A program made the position numbers and the translations under genes. This document shows positions 1 through 10,192 of a DNA stretch of 64,000 nt, piece by piece. The number at the start of each line of letters is the position of its first letter. Position 1 is the first letter of the stretch. Below the pieces are notes generated by a model that worked only from the letters and a program-made list of their open reading frames with translations, did not search any database and was not told the origin of the DNA. The stretch covers positions 28,460,987 through 28,524,986 of the forward strand of contig CP136063.1 in NCBI GenBank assembly GCA_032622095.1, read 5' to 3'. The DNA comes from Siphonodentalium dalli. Lineage: Eukaryota; Mollusca; Scaphopoda; Gadilida; Siphonodentaliidae.

Positions 1-235
1 AACATCTATTTGTGACAAAATTGCACAATATAATTTCTGGTCTCTGTTAACAGTACCCAACATACCATTGTTCGTTAGCTGAACAAACACACCTTTTTAA
101 ACCAGAAAATATTCGAAATACAATTAATATTAATCGATAGAAACATTTCCGGACAGGAGTCGTCGATTCAAATCTAATATTTTATACCCCGGTAACTATA
201 TAATACATGTTTACAAAGAGATAATCCACCTTTAA
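1..235 (-). mobile_element. TTAA-type MITE, partial copy cut by the window edge
   Basis: Reverse-strand copy of a non-autonomous element found several times in this window (8991, 15236, 21768, 24589). Read on the minus strand it starts TTAA-AGGTGGATTATC, followed by the shared internal segments (TTACCGGGGTATAAAAT, CTCCTGTCCGGAAA, TTTTGTCACAAATA). The rest lies outside the window, or the copy is a half-element like the one at 21768. It has no coding capacity. Confidence 0.8.
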
Positions 236-640
236 GGTAAAGGTATAGGTTACACACAACTAATTCAATAGAGTTATGCTTCCTGAAATTGTGTAGGGAA
301 ACTAGAATCAGATAAAAATCATTCCATGGCCACTGATTGATGCATTATGTTGACAATATAAATACATAAATAAATAATAAAATTAAGCTGCTGTACAAAA
401 AATGCATGCTGAATATTGTGTCTATTTGACCCCAAGTAGAACTTTGTGGTAGTGTGTTTTTATAGCTGTGAATTTACTGCGAACCTTCGGTAGTCAGGGA
501 AGCGGTGAAATTTGAATGGGAAAAAATACCGAAACCTGTCCGTTTCATGGTATGAATTTATCAGGCTTGAGACCCACTTCATGCTCAGTAAGAGGTTTTG
601 GTGCAAATAGGTCCAGTTTCAGCACAAATGATACATACGT

Positions 641-666
641 TAGCGCATATCGGTAAATGAGTTATC
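641..666 (+). repeat. Left terminal inverted repeat of the ISL2EU-type element
   Basis: A 26-bp sequence ending GAGTTATC that matches the reverse complement of 14761-14786 with one mismatch. Confidence 0.75.
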
Positions 667-722
667 TACCGTGACGTACTTCGCGAAATAACTTCCGGTT
701 GGTATATTACGAACCAGGAAGT

Positions 723-1330
723 ATGGCGTCAGAAATCGAAAACACAAAGAAAGCGAATGATATTATGGATAAAAACGACGACTTTGCAACGATGAAGAAG
801 TTATTTAAAAGGAATAGGACTTCCAATATTCGGAAATAAATCGGAATTGATTTTGAAAGGATAATTGGAGCGAAATTGTTGGATTTGGATCGTGTTTCTA
901 AACAGAAAAAGACAGAAGACGAAAATGACCTACGACGGGTTAGCGATCGTTTGTTGACGCCTCTTGGTGAGAATCTACCGGACCCTGGTGTACTGGTTAA
1001 TGGCTGGGAATTCGACTGCAAAACTGTTTCCGTGATTACACAAAAGGAACTGTACATTTATCTAGTTTTGAATCGTCAACGGACCTTTGATTACCGGGAA
1101 TTAAAAGCCAAAAAAAAAACTGCGAGCAAAAGTGTTCTACAATGATGGGCATGTGCAGAATGTGACATTTCACCCGGTCTCTGAGAACTGTACCCACTGT
1201 TTCATTAAGTGTGATTGTCTGCCATCAATTCCAACAAAAAATGCAAAGAAAACCCAGCTTACAAGAGCTGGGTCTGCCTGTCAAAATATACTGGACAAGT
1301 TAGTTCAGCTTGCTGTAACTGTGTTGCTGG
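723..1330 (+). pseudogene. SWIM/YqaJ accessory gene, N-terminal exon (broken)
   Basis: The ATG at 723 opens a frame (MASEIENTKKANDIM...) that meets one in-frame stop, TAA at 837, then stays open to 1145 through ...LDLDRVSK... and ...PDPGVLVNGWEFD.... A frameshift in the poly-A tract around 1108-1120 moves the reading to the +1 frame at 1132-1356, which carries FYNDGHVQNVTFHPV and CDCLPSIPTKNAKK, segments I recall from invertebrate SWIM-YqaJ proteins. A good splice donor (GTAAGT at 1331-1336) ends the exon. The start lies about 80 bp inside the left TIR, as expected for a transposon gene. The stop and frameshift make this a pseudogene. The shorter forward ORF beginning at 876 is only the part after the stop. 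The function of this N-terminal region is not known to me; its assignment rests on resemblance and on continuity with the SWIM exon downstream. Confidence 0.55.
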
Positions 1331-2012
1331 GTAAGTTTACATTACTCTCATATTAAGTTCAATAGTACATTTTTTAAATTAATAATTTATCAGGTTGCAA
1401 GTGTTTACCGTTGCAGTGTCTGTATAATTCTAATTTACAGGTTGTTTATATGTACATGTATTCACCTTTAAGCGATGTCGCCAAAATAAATACAAGGCCA
1501 TGTACTGGTACTCATAGTTTTGTCATTGACATAAACAAGAAAAAATACATTCACCATTTTATATTCAAACCATTTGATGACTGAATAATAATCATTGATG
1601 AGTAGTTACTTCATCCCATGCATTCATTTGTTGGGATGTTCAGACAATACCGGTAAGCTGTTTTTTTTTAACTTAGAATATCATGTCTGTACATTCCTAC
1701 AAATGAATGAATGAGATTCCATAGACAAATTTCAAGGGTGTTTTGTATGCATGTTGTCTGCGTATATTATATTAACGTCTCTACATGTATAAAATAGTAA
1801 TAGAATATTCCATCTTTAATTTTTGGAAAGACAAAATATATTGGGAGCAGAGGGGAAGGTGGGGTTTAGAACATAATATTCATTTGTAATTTTGATAAAG
1901 TTTTTATCTCAATACATTGAAAGTGGATTTATTATTTAATTTGCAGATATTGTTGTGATATACATATGTACATGCCGTTGTTTTTTTTTAACAAAATTTA
2001 CTTTTATTGCAG
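1331..2012 (+). other. Probable intron of the SWIM/YqaJ gene
   Basis: Noncoding and AT-rich. It runs from the GTAAGT donor at 1331 to a pyrimidine-rich acceptor (CTTTTATTGCAG) ending at 2012. An alternative acceptor, TTTAATTTGCAG, ends near 1946. No other feature is visible. Confidence 0.45.
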
Positions 2013-2347
2013 CAACGCTGAATGCTGTAACCATGTTGCAGCATTACTCTTCGCATTGGTCGATTTGAGTGAGAAACGGTCAACAGGAAAATTAGCTCCC
2101 ACATCAGCAGCCTGCTCATGGATAAAACCAAGGAAGAGAAGTCTATCCCCTCAAAAAGCCCAAAATATTTTCAAGAAGTTAAAAAAACCGACAACTGTGT
2201 CATAATCCAAAGAGTCAGCAGAAGAGATTGCTATTCAAAATATGCGAAAGGAAAATTTCCGACAAAAGCTTATTTCCTTTAATTCAAAGGCGGCATGGCT
2301 GCGAAATTTCAAAATGTCCGGGAATGATACTGAATGTTCGAAAACTT
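2013..2347 (+). pseudogene. SWIM zinc-finger exon of the YqaJ gene, copy 1
   Basis: After the acceptor at 2012 the frame reads NAECCNHVAALLFALVDL and then CSWIKPRKRSLSPQKAQ. The C-x-H...AALLFAL part matches the second half of a SWIM zinc finger (CxCxnCxH), and the S(x)3CSW(x)3PRKR...SPQKA part follows SWIM in invertebrate YqaJ proteins. SWIM domains bind DNA or protein. The first CxC pair is not visible and may lie in a lost or unrecognised exon. A stop at 2203 ends this frame. The continuing sequence (MRKENFRQKLISFNSKAAW..., from 2242) is open in another frame, so a frameshift is likely near the A-run at 2180-2190. The exon is then cut by the insertion at 2351. A near-identical copy lies at 7289. 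Confidence 0.6.
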
Positions 2348-2350
2348 CAG

Positions 2351-4840
2351 GGGTGCTATTCACCAGCTGGGTTTATAATATAGTCCAGGTAGTTTTACGA
2401 GGCGACGCTCAATGCGAAGCTATCGGTGGGCATATCGATGGGAAGACATCGCCGCGCCATATAGGATTATCCAATCAAGGTGATTGGCGTCAATCGTAGA
2501 TTGACCACCGGTCACATAACCATGATGTGTGTAACAGTACACGTGTGTACACATTTCAACAATGAGCAACCGAGGAAAAGGACGTGGGGCAAAATATACC
2601 ACCGACGACATGGGGGGGGGGGGGTCTACAAATAAAATCCGTATATAGGGCCGGGGTGGGTGGGTGATCCAGTCCAGAGGCCGAAACAATCGTGCTTGTA
2701 ATTTTTTTTCCAAAATGGGTTTTTTTCAAACAATTTACAAGTACTGACCATGTAATGTTGTTTGTAAGCATGTTAGTATCATGTTTGTTGGCATATGGCT
2801 ATATAGACAGCTATAGTGATTATTTAGCCCCAGATTTAGCAACATTCTGGATTTCACAGGATCCCGTCCAACTTCTCAGTGGAAAACCGTAATTTAGTAA
2901 AAAAAATTAATGTATTACCCAGTTGTATTACCCGAATAAAACAGGGGGGGGGGGGGGTCCGAAAAAAAATTCAGGCACATATGGCATTTTTTCCCTTTCG
3001 ATCATTTTTTTGTACCCACCCACCCCCACCGCCAATTTTTTTTCCGTTTTCGGCAGTTTTTTCCGACCATTTTTTGACACCCACCCCCCTTTTAACACTA
3101 AAACAGAGATTTGCGGGGGGAAATTCACTGTAAACAGCTGTATATGAATTTCTGTCCATACTATTTATCATGGATGTTAACATGGACATGTAAATAGGAA
3201 TGAGTCATTTTGAGGTCATTCGGCAAAAAAAACATGGCTGCCAGCGGCCATCTTGGATTTCAAAATTTGCAACAAAATACAACACGATAACTGCCTGCAG
3301 TCAGTTTACAGTTAGAATTACATTATTTCTCTCATTCAAAGTGGGTTTGAAGCCCAACTCATTGCCAAAACACTAAAAAACAAGCAGGAATGTTTTTTTT
3401 AGTTGCGGAAAAAATTGTTTGTTGGTGGCTTTGACCACCCACCCACCCCGGCATACGTGCCGGAATTTTTTTTTTCACCCCCCCCCCCCCCCCCTGAATA
3501 AAAGTAATAAAATAAAAAAATACTGTATCTACAACAAATACTACATAGTGAATACTCAATGATGACTAGATTATAAATGTGTTTACGGATGGAAACAAGT
3601 TGGTAGCTCTGGTATGCATCGACAGGCAAAACCTGTGATATGCAGTAATATCTGCATACATCCTACCCGTATCATTCAGGTCTATCACCATACCAAACCA
3701 CGTCAAAATTCCGAGTCGACAACCGACACTTCAACTTATATGGCAAACACTTTGTACGGATTGAATTTCATAAACAGGGCCCATGGATAACTCTGGTAGT
3801 ATTGGTACTCACAATCCGTGATATTGTGCATATTCGTTCCCCATTTCTGGTCCGTCATATGTCATAGAGCATCAAAATATGACAACCGACTCTTGAGTTA
3901 TGATGTAACATGTTTGTACGGACGGACGCACGGACGGCTCGAGAGTCAACTATTTACCCACCGACTAATATCGGGGGTAGAGTAACCATATATCTATGTG
4001 TATACCTAACCAAAACAATTCCCCTCCTCACCCACCCCGGTGGATAAGACTAAAGAGTTCTTTGATCATGCACAAATAATTGTAGAACCCCTGACCTGTT
4101 TACCACTATTTACACTGGCCAGTGTTCTCTGTCAGACTAAACACGCTCGATATATTAAGGCTATAATGCGGCCTAGGTCAATTTGTGACATACAGTGTAC
4201 CTACACAATGCTTTATTATTGTTGTTAGATACTGGAAACACCTGGAAATACAGTTTATTTTTCGTTTTTCTGACCTGTGCTTTGCCGATTAAGGGTGTTA
4301 TTGCTTGAGTCTTAATTTTACACACTTTGCACCAAAAAAGGATAGTGGAATTGGGATTTAAAGGCAGTTAACACGGCTAAATAGTCACTATAGCTGTCTA
4401 TATAGCCATATGCCAACAAACATGATACTAACATGCTTACAAACAACATTACATGGTCAGTACTTGTAATTGTTTGAAAAAAAAACCATTTTGGAGAAAA
4501 ACATTACAAGCACGATTGTTTCGGCCTCTGGACCACCCACCCACCCCGGCCCTTTATACGGATTTTTTTGTAGACCCCCTCATGTCGTCGGTGGTATAAT
4601 TTGCCCCACGTCCTTTTCCTCGGTTGCTCATTGTTGAAATGTGTACAAACGTGTACTGTTACACGCAGCATGTTTATGTGACCGGTGGTCAATCTATGAT
4701 TGACGCCAATCACCTTGATTGGATAATCCTATATGGCGCGGCGATGTCTTCCCATCGATGTCCACCGATAGCTTCGCATTGAGCGTCGCCTCGTAAAACT
4801 ACCTGGACTATATTATAAACCAAGCCGGTGAATAGCACCC
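2351..4840. mobile_element. PIF/Harbinger-like foldback element with long inverted arms and 3-bp TSD
   Basis: The ends are GGGTGCTATTCACC (2351) and GGTGAATAGCACCC (to 4840), flanked by CAG on both sides (2348-2350 and 4841-4843). The uninterrupted copy at 7182-7882 shows the empty site with a single CAG (7624-7626), which proves the boundaries. The inverted arms are long, about 470-480 bp (2351-2831 and about 4372-4840). The middle is noncoding, with poly-G/C runs (2611, 2943, 3479) and a GGCTGC..GCAGCC-type repeat at about 3233-3265. A 3-bp duplication with GGG-starting TIRs suggests the PIF/Harbinger group, but no transposase is encoded, so the superfamily is inferred. Confidence 0.85.
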
Positions 4841-4931
4841 CAGATGTGTTGTTAACAGAACTGCATCATGTACTTTTTTTCTATGCAGATCATATTGATC
4901 TGAGGAGTTCCGACTGTGTCATTACGTTCAA

Positions 4932-5052
4932 GAATTACATGGATTCTTTAACATTGACAGCTGATGACTGAATTACATGGATTCTTTAACATTGACAGCT
5001 GATGACTGAATTACATGGATTCTTCAACATTGACAGCTGATGACTGCACTAA
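4932..5052 (+). repeat. 38-bp tandem repeat within a coding exon, three copies
   Basis: Units start GAATTACATGGATTCTTTAA at 4932, 4970 and 5008. The translation of one unit (KNYMDSLTLTADDC) matches the segment before the conserved T-x2-QS motif of SWIM-YqaJ proteins. Because 38 is not a multiple of three, each added copy shifts the frame, so expansion helps inactivate the gene. Four copies occur at about 7722-7873. Confidence 0.85.
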
Positions 5053-5079
5053 AATAGCTGTATTTCACTGTATAAAGGC

Positions 5080-6453
5080 GCTCCGAAACCTAAAGAGTCA
5101 TTTGACAGTTACAGGGCAATAACTCTACTTCCAGTTCTCTACAAATTATTTGAACGAGTTATACTATCACCCTTGAAACAAAACGTTCCATATTCTATTG
5201 CGGTTCACCCCCTACAAAATGGGTTCCAGCAGAATATTAGTTGCATGGCAACATCATATTTGGTGCAAGAATGTGTCTCATATACATCACAGAACCACAG
5301 CAAATTATTTGCATGTTTCTTGGGTGTATGGAAGGCATTTGATACCGTGTGGATAAATGGCCTACTGTTCAAACTCATTCAACGTAATATCCAGGGAAAA
5401 AGTCTTAGAATAATTCATAATCTCCTAACTGGAATGAAATGTTCACTTATATACAACGGATATCAATCAAAATGGATTGACGTACTTCATGGAGCCCGAC
5501 AGGGGGGTACCCTCTCCCCGATTTTTTACACCATCTACATTGACCAGTTACTGTGGGATCTTGAGCGGGCGGCATGTGGTCTGAAAATAGGTGGCATTAA
5601 TTTATGTTCACCAACTCATGCAGATGATATGTTGTTAATGTCGTTAACTCCAACTGGGTTACAATCACTCTGCCCAATTTGCAGTTCATACAGCTCTACT
5701 TGGCGCTACAAATACAATGCATCAAAGAGTTACACAATAGTCTTCAATGAATCAAAAGCCGACCACTCTGGATCTCACAGGAAATGGACTCTTGGTCGAA
5801 ACGAAATGACCGAAGTTACCTCCGTCACTCACTTAGGCATTCCTATAGATAAATTCAAATTCGCGTCATCCCTAGTAGATGAGGTATGCACCAAGATAAG
5901 AGGAACATTTTTTATGTTGTCAAATGCAGGTATGTACGCAGGCGGCCTAACACCTGTGAGCTCAGTAAAGCTTTACAAGTCTATTGTATTACCAAGAGGT
6001 CTATATGGAACAGAACTCATCACTGATATCACTAATACTGATAAGCTTAAACTTGAACGCATTCACCGATTTTGCTTAAAACGTATTCAGAGTTTGCATC
6101 CCCAGACCCGCACGGCTATGGTAGAGGGGTTGCTTGGTATCCAGTCACTCAGTTACTTCATAACCAAACGCAGGCTGTCTTTGTATCGCTCATTATGCAA
6201 TATGAGTAGTGACAAGGCTACGAAGCAACTTTTTTACTATCGCACATCTGAATCTCACTTCGCACAGGGGAGTCCTTTCATTAGAAAAGTTGAATCAGAC
6301 CTTAAGGATCTGACGATTGCTCACTTGTATGAGGAATTTTCATCAGAAGCAAAAGTAGCTAATAAACACCATTGGAAGTCCCTGGTCAACAACGCAATGA
6401 TGTCCAACTCTAGAAACGAACGAATGGCAACACCTTGTATCAACACAGAGTGA
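5080..6453 (+). pseudogene. LINE ORF2 reverse transcriptase fragment, catalytic Asp lost
   Basis: Open from 5080, where the frame reads PKPKESFDSYRAITLLPVLYK, the conserved early RT block; an internal alternative start is at 5173. The order of RT motifs is HPLQNGFQ, then FLGVWKAFDTVW (motif A), GARQGGTLSPIFYTIYID (palm), HADDM (motif C) and THLGIPID. Motif A normally reads F-L-D-x-x-KAFD; here the catalytic Asp is Gly. Motif C has HADD in place of the usual YADD or FADD. RT would copy LINE RNA at the target site, but with the first metal-binding Asp missing this copy should be inactive. The frame stops at 6453, and the C-terminal zinc knuckle continues in another frame from 6491. There is no endonuclease region. 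Confidence 0.85.
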
Positions 6454-6490
6454 CTTCGGTCGTTTCGCTACCGTCCAAACAAACCTGCAC

Positions 6491-6889
6491 ATGTCCCACC
6501 TTTGGAAAGCATGCCACAAATACCCCAGACACAAGAAATTTTACTTCCTCATTGTGCAATTACTATGCATGTTGAAATTCGTTGAGGACGTTGTGTGCAT
6601 AAGATGTGGGGCAACTTATAATGATACCGTGAATCATGTTTTTAACGACTGTTCTTCTCTGGTAGACTCAAGAAATGACACATGGTATCGTTTCCTCTCA
6701 CATTTTCACGTAGACTGTTATATGTGCATTGATAATCTCCCGGTGGACAAACAAATGCTCATGTTCATTGCGTATATCCCAAATTCTCTCCATGGCATCG
6801 CTGATGATGTCCTGGAGATTGTCGATTTTATGGTGAGAGAAGCCGCTCAAATCTGGTACCTTTGGATGTTCGGGGATAATAAACATTAG
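6491..6889 (+). pseudogene. LINE ORF2 C-terminal zinc-knuckle segment
   Basis: Continues the LINE after a frame break. The motif CIRCGATYNDTVNHVFNDC has the C-x2-C-x9-H-x4-C spacing of the zinc knuckle after RT in CR1/L2/Jockey-type elements, and the R-C-G...H-x-F-x-C pattern is typical. The ORF ends at 6889, followed by an AT-rich 3' UTR. Confidence 0.7.
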
Positions 6890-7181
6890 TTCATTATAAT
6901 GTTCCCCATAGTTCATTCCTTCTCTAACCATCACTGCGTTGATATTTTCCATCGTGTAATCGTGTACGTGTATATGCGCATGTTTACGGTTTTCAGGCCA
7001 CTATATATGTGTGTGTCCAATTATATTAATGTCTTGTGTCTCTGTGTTTGTACATAATTGTTTGTGCATGGAATATTTGTGTAATTCCTTATTTATATTC
7101 TACGTATTTTGCTTTATTATATATTGACTCTTCAGAAATGGAGGAATAAAAGATATATATAAGTCTCTTTCTGAAATGGAA

Positions 7182-7882
7182 ATCTCAATACATTGAAAGT
7201 GGATTTATTATTTAATTTGCAGATATTGTTGTGATATACATATGTACATGCCGTTGTTTTTTTTTAACAAAATTTACTTTTATTGCAGCAACGCTGAATG
7301 CTGTAACCATGTTGCAGCATTACTCTTCGCATTGGTCGATTTGAGTGAGAAACGGTCAACAGGAAAATTAGCTCCCACATCAGCAGCCTGCTCATGGATA
7401 AAACCAAGGAAGAGAAGTCTATCCCCTCAAAAAGCCCAAAATATTTTCAAGAAGTTAAAAAAAAAGACAACTGTGTCATAATCCAAAGAGTCAGCAGAAG
7501 AGATTGCTATTCAAAATATGCGAAAGGAAAATTTCCGACAAAAGCTTATTTCCTTTAATTCAAAGGCGGCATGGCTGCGAAATTTCAAAATGTCCGGGAA
7601 TGATACTGAATGTTCGAAAACTTCAGATGTGTTGTTAACAGAACTGCATCATGTACTTTTTTTTCTATGCAGATCATATTGATCTGAGGAGTTCCGACTG
7701 TGTGATTACGTTCAAGAATTACATGGATTCTTTAACATTGACAGCTGATGAGTGAATTACATGGATTCTTTAACATTGACAGCTGATGACTGAATTACAT
7801 GGATTCTTCAACATTGACAGCTGATGACTGAATTACATGGATTCTTCAACATTGACAGCTGATGACTGCACTAAAATAGCTG
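7182..7882 (+). pseudogene. SWIM/YqaJ gene, duplication copy 2 (SWIM exon and linker)
   Basis: Near-identical to copy 1 but without the 2.49-kb insertion. The SWIM frame is again NHVAALLFALVDL...CSWIKPRKRSLSPQKAQ, ending at 7481. The following segment (MRKENFRQKLISFNSK...) and the exon with the 38-bp repeats are contiguous here. Copy 2 is the one physically joined to the YqaJ domain downstream, so it is probably the original reading path. Confidence 0.6.
7722..7873 (+). repeat. 38-bp tandem repeat, four copies
   Basis: Same unit as at 4932, with one extra copy. The unit is the coding block before the T-x2-QS motif, so the expansion is inside a former exon. Confidence 0.85.
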
Positions 7883-8461
7883 AAGCAACATGTGGTCAGT
7901 CATCCAACAAAATTTGACATCATGTGCGTAAAGGTAGATTAACGTCATCGTGTGCGTAAAGGTAGATTAACGTCATAAACATTCGGTCAAATATCAAGGA
8001 GATTGTCGACCACTGAACCCGATAATCTTGTCAAGTATCTGCTCGGTTATGTTCCTGAGTATACAGGCAATGCCATAGAACATGGCCTGCGATATGAAGG
8101 TGCAGCCAGGGACTGTTATGTTTTGGTATCCAGAGATATCCATCCACCACTGTTAGTTGAGGAGTGTGGGTTTGTAATAAGTCATAAACTCCCTTATCTT
8201 GGATCCAGTTCTGATGGGTTAGTTGGATGCGCTCATTGTGAACATAAAAAAGGGTTGTTAGAAATCAAATGCCCTTATGCATTCAGAGACGTTATGCCTC
8301 AAGAGGCTTCAAAAACATCATCATTTTGTTGTAATTTGGTAAACAACAAGCCAACATTGGGAAGATGTTTTGGTCAAACTTAGGATGTTTTGTGTAGAGG
8401 GGTTGTTGCCTGAATTATTTTCAGAACGTGTAAGGCGTGGGATTCCACTTCATTCAAAATA
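7883..8461 (+). pseudogene. YqaJ-type PD-(D/E)XK nuclease domain (decayed)
   Basis: From about 7869 the frame reads DCTKIAEATCGQSSNK, then a TGA where the family has Trp, then RKGRLTSS. A tandem duplication of about 26 bp (7922-7973) follows. From 8003 the YqaJ core is open: AIEHGLRYEGAARDCY (the G-x3-E motif), LPYLGSSSDGLVGC (family PDG, here SDG) and GLLEIKCPYAF (catalytic E-x-K). This fold is the lambda-exonuclease/YqaJ family, which resects DNA. After ...VNNKPTLG the frame shifts to EDVLVKLRMFCVEGLLPELF... and stops near 8461. The usual QVQGQ block between these parts is missing, so there is an internal deletion. In ISL2EU transposons such a nuclease accompanies the transposase. This copy is not expected to be active. 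Confidence 0.8.
7922..7973 (+). repeat. 26-bp tandem duplication
   Basis: TGTGCGTAAAGGTAGATTAA plus CGTCAT occurs twice back to back, just after the Trp-to-stop codon and before the nuclease core, adding a frame disturbance. Confidence 0.85.
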
Positions 8462-8642
8462 AATGTTTTGATAATAAGTTCAACACAAATGTACATGTTC
8501 AGTATGGTACAGCCTAACACTGTTGGACTTTGTATCTAAACATCCCTATAAATGAATGGGAATTCCTAGATAAAGCTCAGGATTATGTTGGTCAATCACA
8601 AGCGCTATACAGTATACAAGCTTATGTGATGTACATGTAAAT

Positions 8643-8728
8643 CTAGATCATGCCATGAATCTCTACTAATGCTAACGCCCGTAACGTTACGGGCGTTAGC
8701 ATTAGTAGAGATTCATAGCATGATCTAG
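8643..8728. repeat. 86-bp spacer-less palindrome
   Basis: Arms of 43 bp meet at GTAAC|GTTAC (centre 8685/8686) with one mismatch (C at 8654 versus A at 8717). The sequence begins CTAGATCATGC and ends GCATGATCTAG. It could extrude a cruciform. It lies just downstream of the YqaJ gene inside the transposon. Confidence 0.95.
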
Positions 8729-8990
8729 TGTAAATCCAGTCACCAGTGGCTTTATACATGCACAAATTTGAAATACACTCTTTGTGTGAGTTTATATAGA
8801 CTTTAGCACAGAACCAATGGGATTACATATATGTATTAAAAAATAAACAACTACATATCCACTTCAGGAATAAAAGTTTTATTTTGAACTAATTCAGAAA
8901 CAAAATTAACTTTCATGTGACACAACCAGTTATGAAAAGTAATTAACAGACATCTGTAGATGTACAGTAATGCCCAAAGTAATTGACCAC

Positions 8991-9517
8991 TTAAAGGTGG
9001 ATTATCTCTTTGTAAACATGTATTATATAGTTACCGGGGTATTAAATATCAGATTTGAATCGAAGACTCCTGTCCGGAAAAGCTTCTATCGATTAATATC
9101 AATTTTATTTCGAATATTTTCTGGTCTAAAGCGTGTTTTGTTCAGCTAACGAACAATAGTGGTTACTGTTAACAGAGACCAGAAATTTTATTGTACAATT
9201 TTGTCACAAATAAACGTTAATTACACTAATTATCGCTTATATATGTAGAACAAAACAATACAAACAATCAAATCTGGGACATTTTACTTTTGGTGCGTAG
9301 CCATAGGAACAGTCCAGTGCTCTATATCGCAATATGGTATCATCCGAATGGTCTGTTCTAAAAATAGCAACATGAACTGTCCCGATTTAATATTCAAAAT
9401 AAAATCAATATTAATTGATAGAAGCTTTTCTGGACAGGGGTCTTCAGTTCATATCTATTATTTTACACCCACGCAACTATTTAAAATTTGTTATTTAAAG
9501 AGATAATCCATCTTTAA
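8991..9517 (+). mobile_element. TTAA-type MITE, full copy (527 bp)
   Basis: Starts TTAA-AGGTGGATTATCTCTTT and ends AAAGAGATAATCCATCT-TTAA. Long imperfect inverted arms of about 120 bp include CTGTCCGGAAAAGCTTCTAT on the left and ATAGAAGCTTTTCTGGACAG on the right. There is no ORF. Same family as 1-235, 15236-15689, 21768-22003 and 24589-25116. Confidence 0.9.
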
Positions 9518-10192
9518 CCACAGCAGAATTGTGGGTAATTTTTCAGGATTTAGTCAGAAAAAAGGCTTGTTGCCATTCATCGGAAAGCTCTCGATGCATG
9601 ACAATAAGCCATATTTCCAACTAAATCAAGAAAAATTTCCCATAATTATGCTGTGGTTAAGTGGTCAATTACTTTGGGCATTACTGTATTTGCATAGTAC
9701 AAATATATGCTTGTTATTTGTTTTTTCCATTTGCCAATTTAATGTGTATATTCTTGCCATTGTTTTCAATAATAAACATCATGACAAAGCAGTAATCAAC
9801 AATGTAATAAAACCTTGCACCATGTACTATTATTGTATTACAGTACATAAATTACATGTACATGTATGTAATATTGTTTCATCTGCATCAACTTCAAAAA
9901 GCAGATTTGCTAAATTGAGAAATGCCGACACCTTGGGACAAAGACATTATTAACATTTAACTCAAGATACCCGCGTTTCTTGCTTTAGTAAAAGGCATAC
10001 TAGTACATTAGATATTTATTTGAATGATACTTTCTGGAGTATTGATCATCAAGCCCACATTTCTCTGCCATGCCCATGTTATTATGAGCAGGTGTCAAAG
10101 TGCAATTGCCCCAAAATTCTGATGGACTCTGTCATTTTACCCTTTATAAAAAGTTTCATAACATGGAGATAAAAACAAATGTGTTCACTAAA
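9518..10192. other. No feature recognised
   Basis: AT-rich sequence between the MITE and the transposase 3' end. Its short ORFs have no recognisable motif. Confidence 0.5.

Larger units (their letters stand above)
1906..5060 (+). repeat. Direct duplication, copy 1 (interrupted)
   Basis: The sequence beginning ATCTCAATACATTGAAAG at 1906 recurs at 7182. Copy 1 runs 1906-2350, is interrupted by the element at 2351-4840, and resumes at 4841-5060. Copy 2 (7182-7882) is uninterrupted. The copies differ at only a few bases (for example CC versus AA near 2188/7460) and in the number of 38-bp units (three versus four), so the duplication is recent and older than the 2.49-kb insertion. Confidence 0.85.
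5061..7181 (+). mobile_element. 5'-truncated LINE (CR1/L2-like) between the two duplicated segments
   Basis: The span lies between duplication copy 1 (ends 5060) and copy 2 (starts 7182). It contains reverse transcriptase and C-terminal zinc-knuckle coding sequence followed by about 290 bp of 3' UTR. No endonuclease domain is present, so it is 5'-truncated. The flanking direct repeats are about 0.7 kb, far too long for an ordinary LINE target duplication. Confidence 0.75.

Noticed and set aside
707-1057. 116-codon minus ORF
   Set aside because: Antisense of the SWIM/YqaJ N-terminal exon, low-complexity and without motif.
2879-3629. Several 65-85-codon Gly/Pro-rich ORFs on both strands
   Set aside because: Translations of poly-G/C and poly-A/T runs within the foldback element.
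7883-8461. Phage or bacterial origin of the YqaJ nuclease
   Set aside because: The SWIM exon, splice sites and companion THAP-DDE transposase point to a eukaryotic transposon gene.
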